DNA from: an uncultured Alkalilimnicola sp.
GTDB taxonomy: Bacteria > Pseudomonadota > Gammaproteobacteria > Nitrococcales > AK92
Direction of reading: 5' to 3'
DNA length: 36,894 bases
Assembly (NCBI GenBank): GCA_937951875.1
Contig: CALGAN010000020.1
Span: 1 to 36,894, forward strand
In this document: one piece after another, positions 7,559 to 15,919 of the stretch
Layout: the number at the start of each line of letters is the position of its first letter
Position numbering within the stretch: position 1 is the first letter of the stretch
Notes under the pieces: model-generated
The model's database searches: none
Seen by the model: the letters and a program-made list of their open reading frames with translations, nothing else
What the model was told of the DNA's origin: nothing
Made by a program: the position numbers and the translations under genes

Positions 7559-8005
7559 ATGGATGCAGCCTGGGTCGTGGTAGCGGATTCGGCGCGTGCC
7601 CGAGTTTTTCGCGCAGCATCCCGAATCGGTCCACTCGAGGAACTGGAGGATCTGACCAATAGTCAGGCGCGGCAGCACGAAGGCGACATCTATTACAGCG
7701 AGCAGACCCGCAAGCTGGAAATGGGTGCGGACAATCTGCACCAGAGCAACGACTATCAGCCGGCACGCACGCCCGAGCAGGTGCTCGCCGAGCGCTTCGC
7801 CAAGGAAGTCGCCAGCTACCTGCGTCGCGGCGCCCTGGAGAAACGCTACCAGCGACTGGTGCTCGCGGCCGGGCCGCAGTTTCTGGGCGCGCTGCGCAAC
7901 GAGCTGGACGGCAACACCCGCGCCAAAGTCACCCTGGAATTGCCCAAGGATCTAAGCAAGCTACGCGCCGACCAACTGCGCTCGTACCTGCCCGAGCGGT
8001 TCTGA
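7559..8005 (+). CDS. Host-attachment family protein
   Basis: A 148-residue soluble protein beginning MDAAWVVVADSARARVF, the characteristic opening of the Pfam Host_attach family (first described from Agrobacterium plant attachment; related to the eRF1 domain-1/archaeal release factor fold). The C-terminal half contains LVLAAGPQFLGALRNELD and the LPKDLSKL segment typical of the family. The function in free-living bacteria is unknown, and the name should not be taken as evidence of host association. Start chosen at ATG 7559 because CCGGAGGT lies 6-7 bp upstream; an in-frame ATG at 7523 has none. First of five rightward genes. Confidence 0.85.
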   Translation: MDAAWVVVADSARARVFRAASRIGPLEELEDLTNSQARQHEGDIYYSEQTRKLEMGADNLHQSNDYQPARTPEQVLAERFAKEVASYLRRGALEKRYQRLVLAAGPQFLGALRNELDGNTRAKVTLELPKDLSKLRADQLRSYLPERF

Positions 8006-8025
8006 CGCGTCCGGCGGTCGTCGCG

Positions 8026-9276
8026 ATGACGGCCGCCGGCGTGAGACGAAAGCTCGGCCTGCTATGCCTGATCGGCTGCCTGTGGGGCTGCACCCCGGCG
8101 GTGCGGCTCGCCGAGCCGCCGGGACCGCCGCCCTGGCAGCAGGTCGAGCACTATCTGCCCGGCAACGCCGTGCAGGTGCTGACCGACGGTCCCGCCACCT
8201 ACCGCGCCATGCACCAGGCCATCGCCGAAGCCCGCCACCACGTGCATGTGCAGACCTACATCCTCTGCGACGATCAGGTCGGCCGCGAGTTCGCCGCGCT
8301 GCTGGCAGCGCGCCGCCGGGCGGGCGTGGTGGTGCGGCTGATGTACGACCATCACGGCACCCTGCCGTGCAGCAGCCAGGCGTTTCTCGACGGCCTGGCC
8401 GAGCAGGGCCTGGAACTGCTGGCGCTGCGGCCGCCGCCCGGCTCGGAGCTGGTCTATCCGTATGACTACCAGCACCGAGATCACCGCAAGCTGCTGATCG
8501 TCGATGGCCGGGTGGCTTTCGTCGGCGGCATCAACTTCAACGACGCCTACGCCACCAGCTCCGCCGCCAACCGACGGCGCGACGAAGGCTGGCGCGACAC
8601 CAATATCCGCATCGAAGGACCGGCGGTGGCGCAGTTCCAGGCGCTGTTTCTGGCGCGCTGGCGCATGCGGCGGCCCTTGCCGGACCTGCCGGACCAGCAG
8701 TTCTTTCCGCCGCTCGAACCGGTCGGCGACGCCGCCATACGTGCGGTGGAAAGCATCGGTGGCAGCGGTCGCAACGACATCTACCGCGCCTACGTCGACG
8801 CCATCCGCCACGCGCAGCGGCGGATCTGGCTCACCCATTCCTACTTCACCCCGGAGCCGGCGCTGATGACGGCGTTGATCGCTGCCGCCCGGCGCGGCGT
8901 GGATGTGCGTCTGCTACTGCCGGGCTTCAGCGACGTGCCGCTCACCTATCCCATCGCCCGCTCCACCTACGGCCGCCTGCTAGAGGCCGGGGTGCGGGTG
9001 TACGAACGCCGCGACGCCTTCATCCACGCCAAGACCGCGGTGATCGACGGCCGCTGGTCCACGGTCGGCGCCGCCAACCTCGACTACCGCAGCCTGCTGC
9101 ACAACGACGAGGTCAACGCCATGATCATCGACCGGCAGGTGGCCGAGCAGATGGAGCAGCTATTCCTGCGCGACATCGCCCAAGCCGAGCCGGTCGACCT
9201 GGAGCGATGGCGGCGGCGACCGCTCGCCCAACGCCTCAAGGAATGGCTGGGGCTGGTGTTCGCCTACTGGCTGTAG
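8026..9276 (+). CDS. Phospholipase D-family / cardiolipin synthase-like lipoprotein
   Basis: A 416-residue protein with two HKD motifs: HRDHRKLLIVDG (His153, Lys155) and IHAKTAVIDG (His334, Lys336), each followed by the expected GG-INFND or GAANLD block. This arrangement is that of cardiolipin synthases and other phosphatidyltransferases that form a phospho-histidine intermediate. The N-terminus has basic residues, a short hydrophobic core and LWGC at Cys22, so it is probably a lipoprotein or membrane-anchored rather than the two-TM ClsA form. It starts 20 bp after the host-attachment gene; no convincing Shine-Dalgarno is visible, so translation may depend on the upstream gene. Cardiolipin synthesis versus another phosphodiester transfer cannot be separated here. 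Confidence 0.9.
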   Translation: MTAAGVRRKLGLLCLIGCLWGCTPAVRLAEPPGPPPWQQVEHYLPGNAVQVLTDGPATYRAMHQAIAEARHHVHVQTYILCDDQVGREFAALLAARRRAGVVVRLMYDHHGTLPCSSQAFLDGLAEQGLELLALRPPPGSELVYPYDYQHRDHRKLLIVDGRVAFVGGINFNDAYATSSAANRRRDEGWRDTNIRIEGPAVAQFQALFLARWRMRRPLPDLPDQQFFPPLEPVGDAAIRAVESIGGSGRNDIYRAYVDAIRHAQRRIWLTHSYFTPEPALMTALIAAARRGVDVRLLLPGFSDVPLTYPIARSTYGRLLEAGVRVYERRDAFIHAKTAVIDGRWSTVGAANLDYRSLLHNDEVNAMIIDRQVAEQMEQLFLRDIAQAEPVDLERWRRRPLAQRLKEWLGLVFAYWL

Positions 9277-9346
9277 CCCTCCTACCCGGATCGCTACGGC
9301 CGCTTTATCGTTTGTCCCGAAGCACCTGATCCGCGAGCGCCGCCGC

Positions 9347-9670
9347 ATGCCCGTTCTGCTGTTCCACCTCCGCAACGTCCCCGAGGACGAAGCCGACGAG
9401 ATCCGCGCCCTGCTGCGGCAGCACGGGCTGGCGTTCTACGAGACGCCGGCTAGCTTCTGGGGCGTCTCCGGCGGCGGCATCTGGCTGCACGACGAGCAGC
9501 GCCTCGACGAGGCGCGCGCGCTGATCGCCCGCTACCAGCAGGAGCGCTGGCAACGTGCGCAGGCGGAGCCCAAGCCGCGTTTCCGCCCGCTGCGGGCGCT
9601 GTTCTACCTGGCCATCGTCGCGCTGGTCCTGTACGTTTCGCTGAAACCCTTTCTGGATCTGGCGTTATGA
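9347..9670 (+). CDS. DUF6164 family membrane-anchored protein
   Basis: A 107-residue protein matching the DUF6164 pattern as I remember it: an N-terminal VLLFHLRNVPEDEADEI segment, the FYETPASFWGVS stretch, and a single C-terminal membrane helix (about residues 85-103, FYLAIVALVLYVSL). The soluble part resembles the DUF2007-type signal-transducing fold (LLRQHGLAFYET ... DEARALIARYQ), which is a reading by eye. Function unknown. It lies 70 bp after the phospholipase D gene and 28 bp before the exonuclease gene, on the same strand. Confidence 0.8.
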   Translation: MPVLLFHLRNVPEDEADEIRALLRQHGLAFYETPASFWGVSGGGIWLHDEQRLDEARALIARYQQERWQRAQAEPKPRFRPLRALFYLAIVALVLYVSLKPFLDLAL

Positions 9671-9698
9671 GGCCGGCGAGGCATCGGGAGCGAGACGG

Positions 9699-10544
9699 GT
9701 GGATTTTCTGGTAGTCGACGTCGAAACAGCCAATCCGGACTCCCGCAGCATCTGCCAGATCGGCATCGTCGGCTTTCGCGACGGCGTGCTGGTCGAAACC
9801 TGGCAGAGCCTGGTCAACCCCGGCACGCGCTTCGACCCCGGCAACATCGCCATCCACGGCATCCGGCCGGAAGACGTGCGCGACGCGCCCAACTTCGCCG
9901 ACATCTTCCACGAGCTGCGCGCCCGCTTCGACGGTCGCATCGTCGGCAGCCACACCGCCTTCGACCGCCGCGCCATCTGCGGCGCCGCCGAGCTGCACGG
10001 CCTGCCGGCACCGGCCTGCCGCTGGCTCGATACCGCGCAGGTGGTGCGGCGCGCCTGGCCGCAGTTCGCCAAGCGAGGCTATGGACTGGCCAATCTCAGC
10101 CGCCATTTCGGCCTCCCGTTCCGTCATCACGATGCCCTGGAGGACGCCCGCCTCGCCGGCGAGGTGCTGCTGCGGGCGATCCGCGAGACCGGCATTTCGG
10201 CCGAGGAATGGCTGCTGCGGGTCAACCAGCCGCCGGCCAGAACGATGGAACTGGCCGCCAACCCGGACGGGCCGCTGTTCGGCGAAGTGGTGGTGTTCGA
10301 CAAGGGCTTGCACCATGGCCGGACCGAGCTCGCCCTGCGCGCCGCCGCGGCCGGTTGCCGGGTGATCCCGGCGCTGCGCACCACCGCCACGATGCTGGTG
10401 GTGGCCGATACGGCGCGCACCCTGCCCAACGGCCGGCAGCGCCGCGCCGAGGAACTGATCCGCTTGGGCTACCCGCTGCGCATCCTCACCGAGACCGAGT
10501 TCCTGCGGCTGCTGCGCGCGACCGAGCCGAGCGGCGCGGCATAA
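9699..10544 (+). CDS. DnaQ-like 3'-5' exonuclease with C-terminal BRCT-like domain
   Basis: A 281-residue DEDDh-type exonuclease. Motif I is VVDVETA (Asp7, Glu9), motif II is in SHTAFDRRAI, and motif III is HHDALEDARLAG, which supplies the metal-binding His and Asp residues. Residues about 185-275 (GPLFGEVVVFDKGL ... ATMLVVADTAR) have the hydrophobic pattern of a BRCT domain, as in stand-alone DNA polymerase III epsilon-like proteins. That suggests a DNA repair or processing nuclease rather than the replicase proofreader. The start is GTG at 9699, with GGGAGCGAG upstream; no ATG fits better. It sits 28 bp after the DUF6164 gene. Confidence 0.88.
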   Translation: MDFLVVDVETANPDSRSICQIGIVGFRDGVLVETWQSLVNPGTRFDPGNIAIHGIRPEDVRDAPNFADIFHELRARFDGRIVGSHTAFDRRAICGAAELHGLPAPACRWLDTAQVVRRAWPQFAKRGYGLANLSRHFGLPFRHHDALEDARLAGEVLLRAIRETGISAEEWLLRVNQPPARTMELAANPDGPLFGEVVVFDKGLHHGRTELALRAAAAGCRVIPALRTTATMLVVADTARTLPNGRQRRAEELIRLGYPLRILTETEFLRLLRATEPSGAA

Positions 10545-10643
10545 TTCCGCACAACCGCCCCTCGCCTTCGCGGCGTAGGCACGCGTTGACAGCGCGCGCC
10601 GCGCACCCCAGGGTAAAGCGCCGCCCGACGTAGAGAGGACGCC

Positions 10644-12683
10644 ATGCCGCAACCGCCGATCGCCGCCCGCCATCCGCATGTACTGGAGCACTTCGGCCAA
10701 CGCCGGGTGGACGACTACTTCTGGCTGCGCCAGCGCGACAATCCCGAGGTCATCGCCTACCTGGAAGCGGAAAACGCCTACACCGAGGCGATGATGGCGC
10801 ACACCCGCCCGCTGCAGGAGCGGCTCTACCAGGAGTTCCTCAGCCGCATCAAGGAAACCGACCTGTCGGTGCCGGTGCGCCGTGACGGCTATTACTACTA
10901 CAGCCGCACCGAGCAAGGCCGCGACTACCCGGTCTACTGCCGCCGCCGCGGCAGCCTGGAGGCACCGGAAGAGGTGATCCTCGACGTCAATGCGCTGGCG
11001 GTCGGCCACGATTACTACGACATCGGCACCGTCGCCGTCAGCCCCGATCACCGGCTGCTGGCCTTCGGCGAGGACACCGACGGCTCGGAAACCTACCGGC
11101 TGCGCATCAAGGACCTGGAATCCGGCGTGCTGCTCGACGTCGACATCGGCAACACCGCTGCCGACGTCGAGTGGTGCCTGAACTCGCGCAGCTTCTACTA
11201 CACCGTGCTGGACGCCACGCGCCGCCCCTACCGGGTGATGCGCCACCACCTGGACGGCGGCCGGGAGGAAACCGTGCTGGAGGAGCCGGACGAGGCCTTC
11301 TTCGTGCGGTTGGGCCGCAGCAAGGACTGGCGCGACATCTACATCTCCCTGGGCAGCCACGTCACCCGCGAGGAGTATTTCCTCGACGCCGCCGACCCGC
11401 ACGCCCAGCCCACGCTGTTCGCGCCGCGCCGTCACGGCGTGGAGTATTCCATCGAGCGGCGCGGCGACGAGCTCTGGGTGCTCACCAACGAGGACGCCGT
11501 CAACTTTCGGCTGCTGCGCGTGCCGGCCGACCGCTTCCGCGACCGCGGCGCCTGGCGCGAGTACGTCCCGCACCGCGAAACCACCAAGCTGGAAGACTTC
11601 GAGCTGTTCCGCTCGCACCTGGCGCTGTACCTGCGCGACGAGGGGCTGCTGAAGATCCGCGTCTTCGATCTGACCACCGACGAGTGGCACGACATCGCTT
11701 TCGACGAGGAGGTCTACGCCACCTACGGCGGCGAGAACCCGGAGTTCGACAGCACCGTGCTGCGCTTCGCCTACACCTCGCTGGTGACGCCCCAGCGGAT
11801 CTACGACTACGACATGGTCGGCCGCCGGAAAACGCTGCTCAAGGAGCAAGAAGTTCCCGCCGGCTACGATCCCGACCGGTACGAGAGCCGGCGGCTGTGG
11901 GCCACCGCCGCCGACGGCACGCGCGTGCCGATCTCGCTGGTGCACCGCAAGGGGCTGGCGCTGGACGGCGGCAATCCCTGCCTGCTGTATGGCTACGGCG
12001 CCTACGGCATTTCCATCGACCCTGGCTTCTCCCCCACCCGCCTGAGCCTGCTGGAGCGCGGCTTCGTGTTCGCCATCGCCCACGTGCGCGGCGGCGGCGA
12101 ACTGGGCGAGCCGTGGAAGAACGCCGGCAAGCTGCTGGCGAAGAGCAATACTTTCGGCGACTTCATCAGCGCCGCCGAGCACCTGATCGCCGCCGGCTAT
12201 ACCCGACCCGACCGGCTGGCGATCATGGGCGGCAGCGCCGGCGGCATGCTCATCGGCGCGGTCTGCAACATGCGCCCCGAACTGTTCCACTGCGCGGTGG
12301 CGCAGGTGCCGTTCGTCGACGTGCTCTCCAGCATGCTCGATCCGAGCCTGCCGCTGACCGTGATCGAGTACGACGAGTGGGGCAACCCGCAGCAGGAGGA
12401 GTTCTTCCACGCCATCCGCGCCTACTCGCCGTACGACAACGTGGTACCGCAGCGCTACCCGCACCTGCTGATCGTCGCCGGGCTCAACGACCCGCGGGTG
12501 CAGTACTGGGAGCCGGCCAAGTGGTGCGCCAAGCTGCGCGCCACGAAGACCGACGATAACCTGCTGCTGCTCAAGACCCACATGGGCGCGGGCCACGCCG
12601 GCGCCTCCGGCCGCTACGAGGCCTTGCGGGAGCTGGCCTTCGACTACGCCTTCATCCTCGACCGGCTGGGCTTCGCCGAGTAG
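10644..12683 (+). CDS. ptrB: Oligopeptidase B (S9A prolyl oligopeptidase family)
   Basis: A 679-residue cytoplasmic serine peptidase cleaving short peptides after Arg or Lys. The N-terminal part (about 1-75 and onward through the beta-propeller to about 400) starts with the typical DDYFWLRQRDNPEVIAYL. The C-terminal alpha/beta-hydrolase domain holds the triad Ser531 (GGSAGG), Asp616 (LNDPRVQYWEP) and His651 (MGAGHAG), close to the E. coli positions. Length matches E. coli PtrB (686). The acidic residues expected to bind the basic P1 side chain appear in the EYDEWGNPQ loop. The start ATG has AGAGAGGA upstream and lies 99 bp after the exonuclease gene, so it may have its own promoter. Confidence 0.96.
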   Translation: MPQPPIAARHPHVLEHFGQRRVDDYFWLRQRDNPEVIAYLEAENAYTEAMMAHTRPLQERLYQEFLSRIKETDLSVPVRRDGYYYYSRTEQGRDYPVYCRRRGSLEAPEEVILDVNALAVGHDYYDIGTVAVSPDHRLLAFGEDTDGSETYRLRIKDLESGVLLDVDIGNTAADVEWCLNSRSFYYTVLDATRRPYRVMRHHLDGGREETVLEEPDEAFFVRLGRSKDWRDIYISLGSHVTREEYFLDAADPHAQPTLFAPRRHGVEYSIERRGDELWVLTNEDAVNFRLLRVPADRFRDRGAWREYVPHRETTKLEDFELFRSHLALYLRDEGLLKIRVFDLTTDEWHDIAFDEEVYATYGGENPEFDSTVLRFAYTSLVTPQRIYDYDMVGRRKTLLKEQEVPAGYDPDRYESRRLWATAADGTRVPISLVHRKGLALDGGNPCLLYGYGAYGISIDPGFSPTRLSLLERGFVFAIAHVRGGGELGEPWKNAGKLLAKSNTFGDFISAAEHLIAAGYTRPDRLAIMGGSAGGMLIGAVCNMRPELFHCAVAQVPFVDVLSSMLDPSLPLTVIEYDEWGNPQQEEFFHAIRAYSPYDNVVPQRYPHLLIVAGLNDPRVQYWEPAKWCAKLRATKTDDNLLLLKTHMGAGHAGASGRYEALRELAFDYAFILDRLGFAE

Positions 12684-12687
12684 GGCC

Positions 12688-12714
12688 TCCCTGCCGCGGC
12701 GGCCCCGCGAGGGA
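12688..12714. terminator. Imperfect hairpin between convergent genes
   Basis: TCCCT/AGGGA and CGCGG/CCGCG form a stacked stem with a 2-nt bulge and a 5-nt loop in the 37-bp gap between ptrB and the convergent CPBP gene. It could end transcription from both sides, but no T-tract is present. Confidence 0.35.
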
Positions 12715-12720
12715 CCGCGC

Positions 12721-13455
12721 TCAACCCAGCAGACCGACCGCGAGGAAATTGGTCAGTACGAAGGTGTAGAGGTGCATCAGCACCGCGTAGTAGAACGACC
12801 CGGTGCGCCAGGACACGATGCCGTAGACGATCCCCAGCAGCGGCGAGGCCAGGGTTTCGATGAACGGCTTGCCGAAGTGCAGGATGGTGAAGGGGACGGC
12901 CTGGAGCAGGATAGCCGGCCCCGGACCGATGTGGCGCCCCAGCCCGAACAGGGTGAAACCGCGCCAGAGGAACTCCCAGGCGAACATCAGGGCCAGGTTC
13001 ACGGCGATCAGCGCCAGATGATCGCGCAGCGCGGGCATCCGCCCGGGGGCGTAGAAGAAACCGCGGTAGTACGGCCCCACCTCGGTGACCGCCACCACCG
13101 CCAACAGCACGGCGGTCGCCACCAGGCAGTAGAGCAAGGTCCAGCGCAACCCGCGCCGCCAATCGCCCAGCCGCATGCCGTAGTCGGCCGGACCGCGGCG
13201 CAGCAACAGCAGCGCGGCGAGGATGGGGAGCGGCAGGTACAGCAGCACGATGTCGAAGGCGTAGATCAGGTAGCCGGCGCGGATGTGCTGCAGCCACGGC
13301 AGGTAGGGGATCAGCGCGGCGGACGGGTTGAAGTAATGGTTGAGGACCGGCAGCACCGCCGCCGCCAGCGCCACCACGGCCACTTCCCGGCCGAATTTGA
13401 CGCCCCCGAGCGAAAACTCGCGGTCGGAGCCTACCGTAGCGGGATTCGCCGACAC
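12721..13455 (-). CDS. CPBP-family intramembrane protein (Rce1/AbiI-like)
   Basis: A 244-residue polytopic membrane protein with about seven hydrophobic segments. The CPBP motifs are present in modified form: motif 1 reads WEFLWRGF (the family consensus is EExxxR; here the first Glu is Trp), motif 2 has TILHFGKP with the expected His, followed by the SPLLGIVYGIVSWRTGS block. Family members are CAAX-type proteases or bacteriocin self-immunity proteins. The EF-type variant is a known subgroup, so activity is uncertain. Start set at GTG 13455, with GGAGGGA about 6 bp upstream; the frame stays open for 89 more codons, but that part is arginine-rich and looks non-coding. An alternative ATG is at 13494. 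Confidence 0.85.
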   Translation of the reverse strand: MSANPATVGSDREFSLGGVKFGREVAVVALAAAVLPVLNHYFNPSAALIPYLPWLQHIRAGYLIYAFDIVLLYLPLPILAALLLLRRGPADYGMRLGDWRRGLRWTLLYCLVATAVLLAVVAVTEVGPYYRGFFYAPGRMPALRDHLALIAVNLALMFAWEFLWRGFTLFGLGRHIGPGPAILLQAVPFTILHFGKPFIETLASPLLGIVYGIVSWRTGSFYYAVLMHLYTFVLTNFLAVGLLG

Positions 13456-13615
13456 CCTGTCCCTCCGCACGCCTGCCCGGCGACGCCGGGCCATCCTTAC
13501 GCCGTACCGCGCGGCCGCCGGCGAACGCGCCGCGGCCGACCATGGCAACTGTAGCCCAGCGGCGCCGGCGCGCAAGCCGATGCTCGGCTCGATCGGCATA
13601 TGCGACAGCTTTCGA

Positions 13616-13644
13616 GTGCAATGGCGCGGCGTTGCCCCTAAAAT
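13616..13644 (+). promoter_or_regulatory. Possible sigma-70 promoter of the aldolase gene
   Basis: TAAAAT (13639-13644) is one base from the consensus -10 and lies 17 bp after GTGCAA, a weak -35. It would give a leader of roughly 55 nt before the aldolase ATG at 13706. The weak -35 makes this tentative. Confidence 0.27.
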
Positions 13645-13705
13645 CGGCAGCCTGCGATCCCTACACGCCACTGCGGTGGCCCGCTCTGCATAGGTGAAGG
13701 TTCTT

Positions 13706-14770
13706 ATGGCTCTGATCAGCATGCGCCAGCTGCTGGACCACGCCGCCGAACACGGCTACGGCGTGCCGGCGTTCAACGTCAACAACCTCGAACAGATGCG
13801 CGCCATCATGGAGGCGGCCGATCAGACCGATTCGCCGGTGATCGTCCAGGCCTCGGCCGGCGCCCGCAAGTACGCCGGCGCGCCGTTCCTGCGCCACCTG
13901 ATCCTGGCGGCGGTCGAGGAGTTTCCGCACATTCCGGTGGTCATGCATCAGGACCACGGCACCAGCCCGGCGGTATGCCAGCGCTCCATCCAGCTCGGCT
14001 TCACCTCAGTGATGATGGACGGCTCGCTGGGCGAGGACGGCAAGACCCCCACCACCTACCAGTACAACGTCGAAGTCACCCGCCGCACGGTGGAGATGGC
14101 GCATGCCTGCGGCGTGTCGGTGGAGGGCGAGCTGGGCTGCCTGGGTAGCCTGGAAACTGGTGCTGCCGGCGAGGAAGACGGCATCGGCGCCGAGGGCAAG
14201 CTGTCCCACGATCAGATGCTCACCGACCCCGAGGAAGCGGCCCGATTCGTCAAGGAAACCAAGGTCGACGCCCTGGCCATCGCCATCGGCACCAGCCACG
14301 GCGCCTACAAGTTCACCCGTCCGCCCACCGGTGACATTCTGGCGATCGACCGGATCAAGGAAATCCACGCCCGCATCCCCGACACCCACCTGGTGATGCA
14401 CGGCTCCTCGTCGGTGCCGCAGGAGTGGCTGGCGATCATCAACGAGTACGGCGGTGACATCAAGGAAACCTACGGCGTGCCGGTCGAGCAGATCGTCGAG
14501 GCCATCAAGTACGGCGTGCGCAAGGTCAACATCGACACCGACCTGCGCCTGGCCTCCACCGGCGCCATCCGCCGCTTCCTGGCCAAGAACCCGTCCGAGT
14601 TCGACCCGCGCAAGTACCTGACGGAGTCGGTCAAGGCCATGAAGGAGATCTGCGTGGCTCGCTACGAGGCCTTCGGCACCGCCGGCAACGCCAGCAAGAT
14701 CAAGCCGATCAGCCTGGAGGTCATGACCCAGCGCTACGCCCGCGGCGAGCTGGATCCGAAGGTGATGTAA
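13706..14770 (+). CDS. fba: Class II fructose-bisphosphate aldolase (Calvin-cycle subtype)
   Basis: A 354-residue zinc-dependent aldolase that splits fructose-1,6-bisphosphate to dihydroxyacetone phosphate and glyceraldehyde-3-phosphate in glycolysis, and runs in reverse in gluconeogenesis. The N-terminus MALISMRQLLDHAAEHGYG and the following FNVNNLEQMRAIMEAA are almost those of Pseudomonas Fba. The active-site block HQDHGTSP supplies a zinc His and the catalytic Asp, VEGELGCLG and GTSHGAYK follow, and HGSSSVP carries the later His. ATG 13706 was chosen because GAAGG lies 5-6 bp upstream and the known N-terminus begins there; a GTG at 13694 in frame would include that ribosome site. It stands alone, with its own strong terminator. 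Confidence 0.97.
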   Translation: MALISMRQLLDHAAEHGYGVPAFNVNNLEQMRAIMEAADQTDSPVIVQASAGARKYAGAPFLRHLILAAVEEFPHIPVVMHQDHGTSPAVCQRSIQLGFTSVMMDGSLGEDGKTPTTYQYNVEVTRRTVEMAHACGVSVEGELGCLGSLETGAAGEEDGIGAEGKLSHDQMLTDPEEAARFVKETKVDALAIAIGTSHGAYKFTRPPTGDILAIDRIKEIHARIPDTHLVMHGSSSVPQEWLAIINEYGGDIKETYGVPVEQIVEAIKYGVRKVNIDTDLRLASTGAIRRFLAKNPSEFDPRKYLTESVKAMKEICVARYEAFGTAGNASKIKPISLEVMTQRYARGELDPKVM

Positions 14771-14789
14771 GGCGACGGTCGGACCGGTG

Positions 14790-14820
14790 CGAATGGCGCC
14801 CGCGGGCGCCATTCGTTTTT
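14790..14820 (+). terminator. Strong intrinsic terminator of the aldolase gene
   Basis: A perfectly palindromic 26-nt stretch (14790-14815), whose left arm is CGAATGGCGCCCG, is followed at once by TTTTT. It lies 20 bp after the aldolase stop and before the end of the convergent LLM gene. This is the clearest Rho-independent terminator in the window. Confidence 0.9.
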
Positions 14821-14833
14821 CCGCAGCGCGCCT

Positions 14834-15829
14834 TCATCGCAGCGACTCGCGCACCTCGGCGGCGATCTGGTAGGAGCGCAGCCGCGCGGCGTGATCGTAG
14901 ATGTGCGAGGTGATGATCAGCTCATCGGCGCCGGTGCGGGCGATAAAGTCCTGGATGGTCCGCCGCACCGTGTCCGGCGAGCCGATCGCCGAGCAGGCCA
15001 GCACCTGCTGCAGGACGGCCCGCTCCGTCGGGCCGATGACCTTCTCGTAAAACCCTTCCACCGGCGGCGGCAGCCGGCTCGGCCGGCCCGCGCGCAGATT
15101 CAGGAACGACTGCTGCGCCGAGGTGGCGAGCAGGCGCGCTTCTTCGTCAGTGTCGGCGGCGAACACATTGAAGCCGAGCATCACGTAGGGCTTGTCCAAC
15201 CGCGGCGATGGCCGGAACAGCTGCCGGTACAGCGCGATCGCGTCCATCATCTGCGCCGGCGCGAAATGCGAGGCGAAGGCGTACGGCAGGCCGTAGGCGG
15301 CCGCCAGCTGGGCGCCGAACAGACTGGAGCCGAGGATCCAGATCGGGATCTTCAGCCCCTCCCCCGGCACCGCGCGCACCGTCTGACCGGGCTTGGCCGG
15401 CTCGAAATAGGCCATGAGCTCGGCGACATCGCGCGGAAACTCGTCCGGGTCGGTGTCCAGATGCCGCCGCAGCGCCCGCGCCGTGGCCATGTCCGAACCC
15501 GGCGCGCGCCCCAACCCCAGCTCGATGCGACCGGGATAGAGCGACTCCAGGGTGCCGAACTGCTCGGCGACGACCAGCGGCGAGTGGTTGGGCAGCATGA
15601 TGCCGCCGGCGCCGATCAGGATGCTCGACGTGCCGCCGGCGATGTAACCCATCAGCACGGCGGTGGCGGAGCTGGCGATGCCCGGCATGCTGTGGTGCTC
15701 GGCCAGCCAGTAGCGCCGATAGCCCCAGCGTTCCGCGTGCCGCGCCAGATCCAGCGAGTTGCGGAAGGACTGGGCGGCATCGCCGCCCTCGACGATCGGA
15801 GCCAGGTCGAGAACTGAGAACGGAATCAT
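14834..15829 (-). CDS. LLM-class flavin-dependent oxidoreductase (YhbW-like)
   Basis: A 331-residue bacterial luciferase-like monooxygenase. Family features are the N-terminal FSVLDLAPIVEGG, the YWLAEHHSMPGIAS block, IGAGGIMLPNHSPLVVAEQFGTL and the GRIELGLGRAPGSD segment that binds flavin, in the order seen in E. coli YhbW and the MsnO8-type LLM subgroup. Members use reduced flavin for oxygenation or dehydrogenation; the physiological substrate is generally unknown. ATG 15829 is taken as the start, with a weak ribosome site; a TTG two codons upstream is possible. It converges on the aldolase terminator and lies downstream of the CsgG-like lipoprotein gene, separated by a strong hairpin. Confidence 0.9.
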   Translation of the reverse strand: MIPFSVLDLAPIVEGGDAAQSFRNSLDLARHAERWGYRRYWLAEHHSMPGIASSATAVLMGYIAGGTSSILIGAGGIMLPNHSPLVVAEQFGTLESLYPGRIELGLGRAPGSDMATARALRRHLDTDPDEFPRDVAELMAYFEPAKPGQTVRAVPGEGLKIPIWILGSSLFGAQLAAAYGLPYAFASHFAPAQMMDAIALYRQLFRPSPRLDKPYVMLGFNVFAADTDEEARLLATSAQQSFLNLRAGRPSRLPPPVEGFYEKVIGPTERAVLQQVLACSAIGSPDTVRRTIQDFIARTGADELIITSHIYDHAARLRSYQIAAEVRESLR

Positions 15830-15882
15830 CGGCAAGACATGGTTTCGTGATAAGGAAAACCCAAGCTTACCGGATTCGCACC

Positions 15883-15910
15883 GGCCGGGCAGCGACGCCG
15901 CTGCCCGGCC
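15883..15910 (-). terminator. Long hairpin after the CsgG-like lipoprotein gene
   Basis: GGCCGGGCAGCG and CGCTGCCCGGCC form a perfect 12-bp stem with an ACGC loop, 9 bp after the leftward stop at 15920 and about 55 bp before the next leftward start. No U-rich tail is seen in the leftward direction. It probably ends or attenuates the lipoprotein transcript. Confidence 0.6.
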
Positions 15911-15919
15911 CCAGCCAGC

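Noticed and set aside
7559..8005. Possible phage or symbiosis function from the name host attachment
   Set aside because: The family is widespread in free-living proteobacteria and no phage, secretion or symbiosis genes are nearby.
9450..12596. A 1048-codon open frame on the minus strand
   Set aside because: It lies antisense to the exonuclease and oligopeptidase B genes, both well supported. Its translation is low-complexity (His, Gln, Ala, Val, Gly rich), as expected from the mirror of high-GC codon bias.
13456..13722. N-terminal extension of the CPBP gene
   Set aside because: The extra 89 codons are arginine-rich, overlap the aldolase promoter and start, and lack a ribosome site; GTG 13455 has a strong one.
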